From Paracoccaceae bacterium (GTDB lineage: Bacteria > Pseudomonadota > Alphaproteobacteria > Rhodobacterales > Rhodobacteraceae), in NCBI GenBank assembly GCA_902632125.1, contig CACPBQ010000003.1:1-64000 (forward strand): DNA of 64,000 nucleotides. Reading direction: 5' to 3'. Under the pieces are notes generated by a model. It ran no database searches and was not told where the DNA came from. It worked only from the letters and a program-made list of their open reading frames with translations. Below are positions 10,242-19,027 of the stretch, piece after piece. The stretch's first letter is position 1. Each line of letters begins with the position of its first letter. The position numbers and the translations under genes are program-made.

Positions 10242-10762
10242 TGCAAACAAGTTCTATTGGTGGAGTTTCTTCTTTTCAGCTAAAAGTTTATGGAGATGAA
10301 AGAGGAAGGTTTAGTGAAGTTTTTAGAAAAACTAACTATCCAGATTTTGTTCCACTTCAAGATAATTACTCTTTTTCACAAAAAGGCGTTCTACGAGGCC
10401 TCCATTTTGTTGCAAGGGATGGTCAAAATCAAGTTTTGACGGTGATTAATGGTTCAATTATTGATTATATTGTTGATCTGCGAAGGGACTCTAAAACTTT
10501 TTTAAATTATCTCGAAACAAATATGAATTATGATGAAATTAATCAGATTTATATTCCAAGTTACTGCGCCCATGGTTTTCTGGCAATGAGTAATGATGTT
10601 GTCCTTCACTACAAAACGGACACATACTATGATCCAGAATTTGACCGCACGATACAAATTTTCGATCCAGAAATTAATATTCAGTTCCGAGCTAGTTTTG
10701 ACTTTGTTCGTAGTAAGAAGGATACGGATGCTAAACTTGCAAAATATCATACATTGTTCTAA
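10241..10762 (+). CDS. rmlC: dTDP-4-dehydrorhamnose 3,5-epimerase-like protein (RmlC family)
   Basis: 173-residue cupin with the RmlC pattern: GDERGRFSEVFR (18-29), QDNYSFSQKGVLRGLHF (40-56) with the catalytic histidine H55, and a YCAHGFLAMS block. The family epimerises C3 and/or C5 of dTDP-4-keto-6-deoxysugars. It is slightly shorter than RmlC of rhamnose operons (about 180-190). No clear rmlD neighbour exists, so the product may be channelled to another 6-deoxy sugar through one of the two downstream SDR enzymes. Mono-epimerases of C3 or C5 belong to the same family and cannot be excluded. Confidence 0.85.
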   Translation: MQTSSIGGVSSFQLKVYGDERGRFSEVFRKTNYPDFVPLQDNYSFSQKGVLRGLHFVARDGQNQVLTVINGSIIDYIVDLRRDSKTFLNYLETNMNYDEINQIYIPSYCAHGFLAMSNDVVLHYKTDTYYDPEFDRTIQIFDPEINIQFRASFDFVRSKKDTDAKLAKYHTLF

Positions 10763-10776
10763 TTGGTAGATATATT

Positions 10777-11676
10777 ATGAAACTTCTGATTACAGGTTCA
10801 ACAGGACTTATAGGTTCAAGTTTCATAAAAAATTATGCAAAGAAATTTGAAAAAATATTCACCCTATCCAGAGATATAGGTTGTGATACGCAATTTGAGA
10901 ATATTAAGTTTGACTTTAGTAAAGATAGAAATTTGAGTATTCCAAGTGTGGATGCGATTGTGCATTTTGCTGCACAAACAAGTGCAATTGTGACCGAAAA
11001 AAGTTTTTTGGATGATCTAAGTGTAAATTCTATTGGTACGGGCCAATTATTGAAAGCTAGCTTAGATTTGAAAAAAAGACCTTTTTTTATTTATATCGGT
11101 ACAGCTACTCAGTTGGGATACACACGTAAGTTATACAGCTCAGATAATCTGCCTCCTGATAGCCCTACGACTTTGTATGACCTAGGAAAACTAGCCGGCG
11201 AGCAGTTACTATTTAACCTCATAAATATAGGAAGCATAAAAGGTTGTTCATTGAGGCTTTGTAATGTCTATGGGGAGCTTACGTCTAGTATTAAATCTGA
11301 TCGTGGTGTCTTGGACAAAATTTATGCGAAATCCTTGAAAGGTGAAACTATTGAAGTACTTGGTGACGGAAAGTTTTTCCGGGACTATATTCATGTGGAA
11401 GACGTGGTGAAGGCCGTTTACTGCACCTTAAAGAACCAAGATAAAATAGATGGTAGGGTGTTTTATATCGGAAGTGGAAGTGCTATTCATCTTAGGGAAG
11501 CCTTTGAAACAATACGAGATATAGCATTTAAGAAATCTGGGAACTTTAGTAAAATTAACTCGACAAGAATTCCAAAAAATATAAACCAAATCCACTTAAG
11601 ACATTTTCAAGCTGACATTGAAGAATTTGTTGGAATTAGTGGTTGGGAACCATCTTGTAGGTTACGAGACCTTTAA
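10777..11676 (+). CDS. NAD-dependent epimerase/dehydratase (sugar 4-ketoreductase candidate)
   Basis: 299-residue extended SDR. The nucleotide site is TGSTGLIGSS at the N-terminus, and the Tyr-Lys pair is in TLYDLGKLAGEQ. The motif order FRDYIHVEDVVKA is typical of nucleotide-sugar epimerases and reductases. Placed between rmlC and an FdtA-like isomerase, it most likely reduces a 4-keto (or 3-keto) deoxysugar after methylation or amination. This is inference; neither substrate nor stereochemistry is visible. It lies 14 bases after rmlC in the same probable operon. Confidence 0.8.
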   Translation: MKLLITGSTGLIGSSFIKNYAKKFEKIFTLSRDIGCDTQFENIKFDFSKDRNLSIPSVDAIVHFAAQTSAIVTEKSFLDDLSVNSIGTGQLLKASLDLKKRPFFIYIGTATQLGYTRKLYSSDNLPPDSPTTLYDLGKLAGEQLLFNLINIGSIKGCSLRLCNVYGELTSSIKSDRGVLDKIYAKSLKGETIEVLGDGKFFRDYIHVEDVVKAVYCTLKNQDKIDGRVFYIGSGSAIHLREAFETIRDIAFKKSGNFSKINSTRIPKNINQIHLRHFQADIEEFVGISGWEPSCRLRDL

Positions 11677-11701
11677 AAGAAAAATAAAGGCAGTATTTAC
11701 G

Positions 11702-12076
11702 ATGAAAGAAGATAAGATACATCTCGGCGCCGTGAAGGGTGGTCTGCGTATATATGATCAATTACTTTTTCCCGTGAGACGTTTCTTCATTATGGAAGAA
11801 AAGGCTGGCACTATAAGAGGAGAACATGCTCACAGAGAATGTCGCCAATTACTCCTGTGTTTAGAGGGAAGTGTAGAGTTAGTATCGGATAATGGAAATG
11901 AGTTAGAAACCACAATACTGACTCCAGAAAAGGGTTATTACTATCACGATATATGGTTTTGGCTTACAATTAAATTCTTAGAAAACTCTAAAGTTCTAGT
12001 CTTGGCTGAATATCCATATGATGAAGATGACTATTTAAGAAATTATGATAATTTTCTAAAAGAGGTGATCAAATGA
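11702..12076 (+). CDS. fdtA: dTDP-4-oxo-6-deoxyglucose 3,4-ketoisomerase (FdtA/WxcM-like cupin)
   Basis: 124-residue single-domain cupin. It has RRFFIMEEKAGTIRGEHAHRE, then LLLCLEGSVELVSDNG, then YYYHDIWFWLTIKF, the layout of FdtA/QdtA/TylX3 sugar ketoisomerases with the paired histidines of GEHAH. An open frame extends 84 bases upstream, but the ATG used here gives the usual family length; the extension would run back into the preceding gene. The enzyme shifts the keto group from C4 to C3 of dTDP-4-keto-6-deoxyglucose, making it a substrate for 3-amination. Its stop overlaps the next start as ATGA. Confidence 0.87.
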   Translation: MKEDKIHLGAVKGGLRIYDQLLFPVRRFFIMEEKAGTIRGEHAHRECRQLLLCLEGSVELVSDNGNELETTILTPEKGYYYHDIWFWLTIKFLENSKVLVLAEYPYDEDDYLRNYDNFLKEVIK

Positions 12077-13011
12077 AAGTGCTTATTACTGGTTCTATGG
12101 GGCATATCGGTTCCGCACTTGTAAAAAAAATCAAGATCGATGTTGAGGAGTTGATACTGGTGGATAATCTTCTTACTCAAAGATTTCCTAGTCTATTCAA
12201 TCTAGGTGTAAGCCACCAATTCTATGCTTTAGATATTTCAGAAGAAAAGAACTCAGATAAGTTGGCAACTTTAGTTGGCCTGGTGGACACAGTAATTCAT
12301 TTGGCTGCACGTACTGATGCAGCTGGCAGTGCTAGTGATCCGTTGGGTGTAGAACATAATAACTTTTTGTCGACCAAAAATATTGCAAATGCTTGCAGCA
12401 AACTAGGGCGGCCTTTAATACATATTTCCTCAACAAGTGTTTACGGTTCTCAAAAAAATTTAGTTGATGAAAATTGTTCTATTAGTGATTTGAAGCCGCA
12501 AAGCCCTTATGCGGAGACAAAACTGAAGGAGGAGGCTCTTTTAAAAGAATTAGGGAGCCAAGGTTTGACATACTGTATCCTGAGATTTGGAACAATTTAT
12601 GGATTTTCGACTGGTATGCGGTTTCACACAGCAGTTAACAAATTTGCTTGGCAGGCAGCGCACAATGAAGAAATAACTGTTTGGAGGACAGCTCTTAATC
12701 AGGTAAGGCCATACTTATACCTTGGTGATGCAATAAATTGCTTGATAAAATTGTGTCAAAAAAGAAATTTTACAAACGAAGTTGTTAATATCGTAAGTCA
12801 GAATATGACAGTAAATGATATTTTAGAAGAATTGAGAAAACATTATCCCAATTTGAAAACAAAGTTTGTTGATAGTCCTATAATGAACCAATTATCTTAT
12901 GATGTTTGCAATGCAAAGTCACTAAAAATGGGTGTCGAATATAAAGGCAAGATAGAGCAAGGTATTGACGAGATTGTTGGTATTTTTAAAGGTCTAAAAA
13001 ATGAATTCTAA
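12073..13011 (+). CDS. NAD-dependent epimerase/dehydratase
   Basis: 312-residue extended SDR with TGSMGHIGSA at the nucleotide-binding loop, HLAARTDA, SSTSVYGS and the Tyr-Lys pair in SPYAETK. Like the SDR at 10777-11676 it belongs to the nucleotide-sugar epimerase/reductase superfamily, but the two are only distantly similar, so they should act at different steps. It is coupled to the ketoisomerase gene by ATGA and overlaps the following glycosyltransferase gene by 11 bases. The precise reaction is not recognisable. Confidence 0.8.
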   Translation: MKVLITGSMGHIGSALVKKIKIDVEELILVDNLLTQRFPSLFNLGVSHQFYALDISEEKNSDKLATLVGLVDTVIHLAARTDAAGSASDPLGVEHNNFLSTKNIANACSKLGRPLIHISSTSVYGSQKNLVDENCSISDLKPQSPYAETKLKEEALLKELGSQGLTYCILRFGTIYGFSTGMRFHTAVNKFAWQAAHNEEITVWRTALNQVRPYLYLGDAINCLIKLCQKRNFTNEVVNIVSQNMTVNDILEELRKHYPNLKTKFVDSPIMNQLSYDVCNAKSLKMGVEYKGKIEQGIDEIVGIFKGLKNEF

Positions 13012-13996
13012 TGTTACAATAATCTTAACAATTTTTGGCCGAGACGAGTATACGCATCGATGGCTAGCTTTCTTAAATGACGACTATCTTGGATCTCAAA
13101 TAATTATTGCTGATGGTAATGAATCTCCTAAACAGGTTGAGCATGAGGTAAAAAGTTTTCCAAATTTAAATATAAAACATATTTGGATTAAAAAGGACGC
13201 CGGAGTTCAGGATTTTCTAGTAAAGTTACAAAAATCTATTAATGCTGCGGAAGGACAGTATATTATTTTTGCGGATAATGATGATTTTATAGATGAAAGA
13301 ACTTTGATAGGAAATGCTAAATATTTATCAAAAAACCAACTTTCTTTTGCAATCTGTGAAAGCTATAGATTTAAAAAGTACAAAGCTGGCATTGAGTTTC
13401 GCAAGTTGGATAAAATGCCAATCCCACACGATTTGAGTGACTTTGAAAAAGTAATAAAGAGTGTGAAAGTATTCCCATCTGATTATATCTACTACGGTAT
13501 TATGGGCAAGGAATTGATTGCGTCTGTTTTTCAAACAATGACAAAATATCGCTTAAATTATTGGATATTCATGGAGTTTGCAATAACGTGCGTGCTTTCA
13601 TCCCATATAAAGCAAAAAACCCTTATGAAACCATTTCTTTTCCGTGATGCTACAAATGGGGGTCACGCAAGCACTTTAGTTGACAAAGAGGCTTTTATAG
13701 ACCTTGTATTCGAGGAGAACTTTCACAGTGCTTTTAAATCATTAATCAATACTGTTTGTGATGCTCTTAAAATATCTGATCTTAATCATAAAACTCAATT
13801 TGAAACTGCCATGAAGAATGAAATTAATCACAGAATAATGAGGCGTTTCATATCTAAGCATAATATGCTCCCAAAAGTGGTAATAAAGTTTCTTGGTTTA
13901 GTCCATTTGTTTCAACAAAGAAAATTGAAATTTCGTTCTAAAACAGTCGTAGGAAACATGAGGCGAGTGAATAAATTCTTATTGGCTTTTAAATAG
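13001..13996 (+). CDS. Glycosyltransferase family 2-like protein
   Basis: 331 residues with the GT-A start VTIILTIFGRDEYTHRWLAFL and a DxD-like metal site in IIFADNDDFIDERT near residue 95. This resembles the TIGR00180-type glycosyltransferases that often sit in nucleotide-sugar loci. The C-terminal third is basic and lacks a clear membrane segment. It probably adds one sugar to the lipid-linked repeat at the cytoplasmic face of the membrane. Donor and acceptor are unknown. It overlaps the preceding SDR gene by 11 bases. Confidence 0.78.
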   Translation: MNSNVTIILTIFGRDEYTHRWLAFLNDDYLGSQIIIADGNESPKQVEHEVKSFPNLNIKHIWIKKDAGVQDFLVKLQKSINAAEGQYIIFADNDDFIDERTLIGNAKYLSKNQLSFAICESYRFKKYKAGIEFRKLDKMPIPHDLSDFEKVIKSVKVFPSDYIYYGIMGKELIASVFQTMTKYRLNYWIFMEFAITCVLSSHIKQKTLMKPFLFRDATNGGHASTLVDKEAFIDLVFEENFHSAFKSLINTVCDALKISDLNHKTQFETAMKNEINHRIMRRFISKHNMLPKVVIKFLGLVHLFQQRKLKFRSKTVVGNMRRVNKFLLAFK

Positions 13997-14026
13997 AATT
14001 TAAAAATGTGTTTCTGAATAAAAATT

Positions 14027-14809
14027 ATGTCATACTCAGTAATAATACCTACCTACAACCGCAGAAACTTGATTATCAATAGTATAAATTCGGCCATTGA
14101 ATTTTTTTCCCAGGGAGCTGCTCAGTTCGAGATAGTAATAATAGATGATTGTTCAAATGACGAGACAGCAGGTTTAATAAAGCAAACCTATAAAAAAGAG
14201 CTAGAAAGAGGCATTATACGATATTATTTTTTAGAAAAAAATATTGGGGTTACAGGTGCCAAAAATTTTGGTGCCAGAGAAGCTTATAATGAATTCTTTG
14301 TGTTTCTAGACTCTGATGACACTCTGACCGGCAATTTAGAAGAACTGTTACAGGCTTCGGATAAAATAAAACAATTTGGCATTGGATTTTTTAGGTCAGT
14401 TTCAGCTTTATCAGGAAAATTGGTAGGAGCATATTTTGTTGAAAATAAAGTTCTTGATGCTGGGAGTTATAGAAAAATAGATCCCTTTCCAGAATGCTTA
14501 CCGGTGGTTCACAAGGCAGTTTTTGATTCCTTAGAATATCCTGCTCAACTTCGGGGTTTCGAAGGCTTACTTTATGTAAGTCATCTATTTTCTGGGAAAA
14601 AAATATTTTTAAGTAATTGTGTTCTTCGTAAATACACCGTGTCAGGTGTTGATTCAATTTCCAGTTCAAAAAATTCAAAGAAACGTCTCATCGAGATGCG
14701 AAACGGACATATGGAGTTAGTTTATTTAAGTTTAAAGCACGGCGAAATAATGTTTTTATTCCGTCACCTGCTCCGTTTCGTTTTTTATGGTGTAAAATGT
14801 TTTTTTTAA
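14027..14809 (+). CDS. Glycosyltransferase family 2
   Basis: 260 residues with the canonical GT2 opening YSVIIPTYNRRNLI, IIDDCSNDET, and the metal-binding FVFLDSDDTLTGN. There is a hydrophobic C-terminal stretch (FLFRHLLRFVFYGV) that may anchor it to the membrane. It overlaps the downstream polymerase-like gene by 13 bases, so the two are probably coupled. It is expected to transfer one residue to the growing repeat; specificity is unknown. Confidence 0.87.
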   Translation: MSYSVIIPTYNRRNLIINSINSAIEFFSQGAAQFEIVIIDDCSNDETAGLIKQTYKKELERGIIRYYFLEKNIGVTGAKNFGAREAYNEFFVFLDSDDTLTGNLEELLQASDKIKQFGIGFFRSVSALSGKLVGAYFVENKVLDAGSYRKIDPFPECLPVVHKAVFDSLEYPAQLRGFEGLLYVSHLFSGKKIFLSNCVLRKYTVSGVDSISSSKNSKKRLIEMRNGHMELVYLSLKHGEIMFLFRHLLRFVFYGVKCFF

Positions 14810-15963
14810 CGGCATTTCTTATTTTAGGTTCATTGACCTTCTCATTTTACTTTTATCAGATATCCGCTCCAGCAATAGGTTTGGTATCCATTACTTTTCA
14901 AGCTTTCCTAGCGCTTTTATATCGCAATTTGAGAATATCACCATTCAGCCTTAACATATTTTATTTTCTTATGTTTATAGTCATTACTGACTGTTTAATA
15001 ATAATATTTAGAACTTCTGAAGAGTTAATAGTTTCCCGTATAATTATATGGCCGACGATGATATTCTTATGTGCTCTAGCATCAAGTTTTTTATATACTA
15101 TATCGAGCAATAAACTTTCCAGAATACTAAAATTAGTTATTAACTTTGTTTGTTTGTCTGCCATTTTGCAATCGCTGGCGTATATACTCTTTGGGATAAA
15201 AATAGATTATATCGCTCCTTTTACTGGTGAAATGTCCCGAAATATTGCTCCTGGTGCTAATTTTATTTCTTCACACTTAGCTGGTTTTCGAGCATCTGGA
15301 ATTTTTAGTGAGCCTGGAAATCTAGGAACAACGTTATCATTTCTCTATTTTATATTTAAATTAACCAATCATGACGGTCGATATAAACAATCGATTCTAA
15401 CAACTAGCGCTTTAGTTTATATTACTTTTCTTTTAACTTTTTCACTATTTACAGTAGCTTGGATGGTTATCCATTTAATCGATGATATTATCAACATTAA
15501 GATGCCAAAACTAGTGCGGGTTTTGATTTTTGCCACTGCTAGTATTCTATTTATTCCAATATTTAACTATGCTTTATTCAGGCTTTCCGACCCAGTTTTA
15601 GCGCTGGCCGCATTGGCGCAGATAGTAGGTCTGTTCGAATTAATAAGATCTTTGGACTTCCTTCAACTTACACTAGGCCTTACTCACTTTAAGGATTTGC
15701 GTGCTATTTCAGACATCGTATTGAGCGATGGTTCATTTGTTCTTTATGAATTGGTTAGAATGGGTGCTTTTCGTCACATTTTATTTTATACAATCATTTT
15801 AGTTATATTTTTTAAAATAAAACGAAAAATATCTTTTTTATGTTTTGTGGCAGCATTAAGTGCAGGAAAATTTAGCTTCTCTAACTATTGGCTAATTTAT
15901 TTATTATTCATGTATCTAAATGTGTTATTCATACAAGAAAAAGCTAAATGGAAAACAGGTTGA
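14797..15963 (+). CDS. Polytopic membrane protein, O-antigen/capsule polymerase (Wzy-like) candidate
   Basis: 388 residues with roughly ten hydrophobic segments and a large polar region between about residues 135 and 180 (FTGEMSRNIAPGANFISSHLAG, FRASGIFSEPGNLGTT). The glutamate-proline-glycine motif after a polar loop is common in Wzy and O-antigen ligase-like proteins. These families have low sequence identity, so the call rests on topology plus position among glycosyltransferases, and on the absence of another polymerase candidate. It overlaps both neighbours (13 and 16 bases). Confidence 0.6.
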   Translation: MFFLTAFLILGSLTFSFYFYQISAPAIGLVSITFQAFLALLYRNLRISPFSLNIFYFLMFIVITDCLIIIFRTSEELIVSRIIIWPTMIFLCALASSFLYTISSNKLSRILKLVINFVCLSAILQSLAYILFGIKIDYIAPFTGEMSRNIAPGANFISSHLAGFRASGIFSEPGNLGTTLSFLYFIFKLTNHDGRYKQSILTTSALVYITFLLTFSLFTVAWMVIHLIDDIINIKMPKLVRVLIFATASILFIPIFNYALFRLSDPVLALAALAQIVGLFELIRSLDFLQLTLGLTHFKDLRAISDIVLSDGSFVLYELVRMGAFRHILFYTIILVIFFKIKRKISFLCFVAALSAGKFSFSNYWLIYLLFMYLNVLFIQEKAKWKTG

Positions 15964-17066
15964 AGCTCCTCCACGTAATTAGATCCTTCCGTAACGGTGG
16001 TGCAGAGAACCAATTATTTCGTTTATTAAAGCATAATAAAAATAAAGATATAGTTCACTATGTTTTCTTGTTAGAGAATGTAATATCAATACCAGATTTT
16101 GATTTGCCAGAAAATGTACATTTTCTTTTTTCGTTCAGAAAATTATGGTTACTAAATATTGTTTTATTGGTATTTCAAATAATACAAGTTCGGCCCTCGA
16201 CCATCTCTGCTTGGATGTATCTTTCGTGTACTTTAGCTTCAGTCCTAAAATATTTACATTTCTACAAAGGCTCGGTTGTTTGGAATATTAGAAGCACGGA
16301 TTTTGTTAAAAAAGGCATAAATCCAATTACAGTTTTTTGTGCAAAGGCAATGCCTCGATTAAGTATAAAGGCCTGTGATCTTATTTTATATAATTCACAA
16401 GCTAGCCGCTTAGAACACGAAAGAATAGGATACGCAAAGTTCCGGGGTAATATAATCGCTAATGGTTTAGACTTTGAGTCTATTCCCACCTTATCGAATA
16501 AAAATTATAAAAAAGAGAAAAATGAATTTGTTGTGGGATCACTTGGAAGGTTTAATGAATATAAGGATTATGAAACTCTTTGCAGATCGATGGCGCTTTG
16601 TTTGTCCAGTAAATGCAATATTTCGTTTATATTGGGTGGTTATGGAATAGATAAACACAACCATGAATTAGTCTCAATATTAAATAAATATGGTATCCCA
16701 GACATGAAATGTCGCCTTATTGGGCCTGTATTGGAAAAAAAAGAATTTTTTGACCAAATTGACTTATTTGTCCTGCACTCAAGAAGCGAGTCTTTTCCAA
16801 ATGTTTTACTTGAAGCTATAGCTTTCAAAAAGCTTTGTGTAACGACTGATGTTGGATGCGCCAAAGAGTTATTAAATGATACAGACGATGTAGTTGAGGT
16901 GCAAAACCCAAATCAAATGGCGGAAAAATTTGTTGAGATGATAAATATTGGTGATGATGCTGTTAAACATAAAGTGGAAACGAATTACAAAAATGCCTAT
17001 AGCTTATATAATGTCGATTTAACTGTTTCGAAATATGAAGAATATATTCTTTCGACCCTGAAATAG
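15948..17066 (+). CDS. Glycosyltransferase family 4 (GT-B)
   Basis: 372 residues. It opens with LKLLHVIRSFRNGGAENQLFRLL, the donor-loop start seen in GT4 enzymes. The C-terminal domain has VGSLGRFNEYKDYETL and the E-x7-E nucleotide-sugar site SESFPNVLLEAIAFKK. Such enzymes add sugars with retention of anomeric configuration. It overlaps the Wzy-like gene by 16 bases. It is the last gene of the tightly packed first part of the locus; a gap with a disrupted start follows. Confidence 0.87.
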   Translation: MENRLKLLHVIRSFRNGGAENQLFRLLKHNKNKDIVHYVFLLENVISIPDFDLPENVHFLFSFRKLWLLNIVLLVFQIIQVRPSTISAWMYLSCTLASVLKYLHFYKGSVVWNIRSTDFVKKGINPITVFCAKAMPRLSIKACDLILYNSQASRLEHERIGYAKFRGNIIANGLDFESIPTLSNKNYKKEKNEFVVGSLGRFNEYKDYETLCRSMALCLSSKCNISFILGGYGIDKHNHELVSILNKYGIPDMKCRLIGPVLEKKEFFDQIDLFVLHSRSESFPNVLLEAIAFKKLCVTTDVGCAKELLNDTDDVVEVQNPNQMAEKFVEMINIGDDAVKHKVETNYKNAYSLYNVDLTVSKYEEYILSTLK

Positions 17067-17217
17067 ATAACTTTGGCAAATAAACTCAATAGATATCATA
17101 ACAAAGTTTTTAAAATGGCCCTGGAAATAAAACTAATACAATATAACTCAAAAACTCTAAAATTTCTTGAAGAAACCCAATTATTTTTTTTCAGTTGCAT
17201 GTTCAAAGGATTGCAAC

Positions 17218-18887
17218 GTGGGTAAAAAAATATTGGCATAATAATAGATGACTATGTTGTATCTAAGCAGGTATATGATTTTATAAAACTTTCTCAATTA
17301 TCAAAAAATTATAGAATTACCCATTTACTTGTTCAAAAAACAAAGAAAACGGACCAAAAATTTATACTGCGAGTTTTTGATTATTGGAGGCGGAAAGGAA
17401 CTGTTAAGCTCGTTAACAGAATTTTTTTTGAAATAATCAGTTCTGTCGAAAAGCTTATTATTAAACAAATTCCAAATTTTAGTAATTTTTTTCAAACCTA
17501 TAATTTGTCTGACTTAAGTTTCAATATAGTGGAGATAAACCCAAAAATATCGAGTAATGGGTTGGTATATAGGTACGAAGAGGATCAATTAGAAAAAGTC
17601 CGGTCTTGCAATCTCGATTTGCTTGTTCGCTGCTGTAGTGGAATATTAAAAGGAGAAATATTAAGTGTTTGTAAACTTGGTATAATATCATTCCATCATG
17701 GCGATAATGAAAAATATAGAGGTGGGCCTGCTGCTTTTTGGGAAACCAGGTTTAAAGAGCCAAAAATAGGTTTTATAATACAAATACTTTCGGAAGAGTT
17801 GGACGGAGGTGATGTCTTATTCAAGGGTTTTATACAATCTTCTTGGCTTTATACTTTAAACTTGGCTAAACTATATGAAATGTCCAATCCAGTCATGGCC
17901 CTAGTGATTGACGATTTAACTTCAAACCTCCCCAAATTACAAATTCATAATAAAAAGCCCTTCTCTTTTACCCTTTACACAATTCCAACATTAGAACACC
18001 AGTTCGCCTATCTAATTCATGCACTTAGATCGCTTTCGTTGAAAATTTATAGAAAGTTTTTAGGTCGCAAGTGGCGTTGGAGCGTAGCATATCAGTATTC
18101 GGATAGCTTAAATAACATAAACTTGGCTAAATCTATTGAAATACCAAATCCACCCAGGAGAGGACTAGCCGACCCGTTCATTGTTAAAAATGATAATAAG
18201 CATTACTGTTTTATGGAAGAGTTTGATTTTGACTCAGGTAAGGGAACAATATGTGCCTATTTGATTTCTAATAAAGGTTTTTGCGAGTTGGGAACTGCTC
18301 TGAAAGAAACCTTCCATCTCTCATACCCTTTTATATTCGAATATGAAAATGAGTTATATATGTGTCCGGATACCTCGGAAATAAACGAGATTAGGCTTTA
18401 TAAATGTGTACAATTTCCATTGAATTGGGAGTTATGTACGACTTTAATGAGCGACATCTCCGCTGTTGATACTAATATTTTTTACCGAGAAAATAAATGG
18501 TGGATGATGACTAATATTTCGTCTAGCCGAATAGGCGATCATAGTTCTGAGCTACATATTTTTTCGTCTAATAATCCACTGAGTAAGTGTTGGGAAGCGC
18601 ACGAAAAAAATCCTGTTATTTTTGACTCATCTAAAGCAAGGAATGGTGGATTTATTGTGGATCAGTCAGAGCAATTTAGAGTTTTTCAGCGGCAAGGTTT
18701 CGATTTATATGGACAATCTTTGGGAGTAGCAAAAATTGAAAATATAAGTTTGCAAGAATATAACGAAACTACAGACTTTTTGATCTCGCCAACTTTCTTC
18801 AAAGGTATTCACGGGATACATTCATATAACTATAAAGACGGTCTCTTAGTTTTTGACTTACTCAGAAATAGCAATTACCGCAAGTAG
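17218..18887 (+). CDS. Formyltransferase-like plus GINT1-type propeller fusion; start out of frame at an A7 tract
   Basis: The reading frame is open from 17226 to 18887, but the only normal start codon in it near the 5' side is a TTG at 17505, which would cut off about 95 residues that look like real protein (NIGIIIDDYVVSKQVYDF). A GTG at 17218 followed by GGT AAA AAA reads into that segment only if the seven-A run at 17224-17230 gains a base or is slipped. The N-terminal half has the formyltransferase-type block ISFHHGDNEKYRGGPAAFWE. The C-terminal half (RGLADPFIVKN, EEFDFDSGKGTI, LSYPFIFEYENELYMCPDTS) resembles the propeller domain of glucosamine inositolphosphorylceramide transferase N-termini. 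It could be a sugar-modifying enzyme of the polysaccharide; the reaction is not known. Without slippage the translated product may start at 17505. Confidence 0.65.
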
Positions 18888-18953
18888 AGAATGATGTTAG
18901 TTTCTTTTCGGATAACTCTGTGAATGGGTGATTTACTACAGATCGATTTCTGT

Positions 18954-18983
18954 TTGAAAAAAGTATCATAAAGATACTATAAT
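18954..18983 (+). promoter_or_regulatory. Sigma70-type promoter candidate with embedded inverted repeat, upstream of asnB
   Basis: TTGAAA (18954-18959) and a consensus TATAAT (18978-18983) are separated by 18 bases, 45 bases before the asnB start. The spacer holds the inverted repeat AGTATC/GATACT (18962-18967 and 18973-18978), which overlaps the -10 edge and could be an operator. It would give the second half of the locus its own promoter. The match is seen; activity is inferred. Confidence 0.45.
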
Positions 18984-19027
18984 ATGCTGTAACCTTTGTG
19001 GCGATCTAATAAAGTGAGGAAAAACTA

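Noticed and set aside
17115-17225. 36-codon ORF in the same frame just before the formyltransferase-like frame
   Set aside because: No ribosome site and low-complexity translation; the GTG at 17218 in another frame gives a better family-like start.
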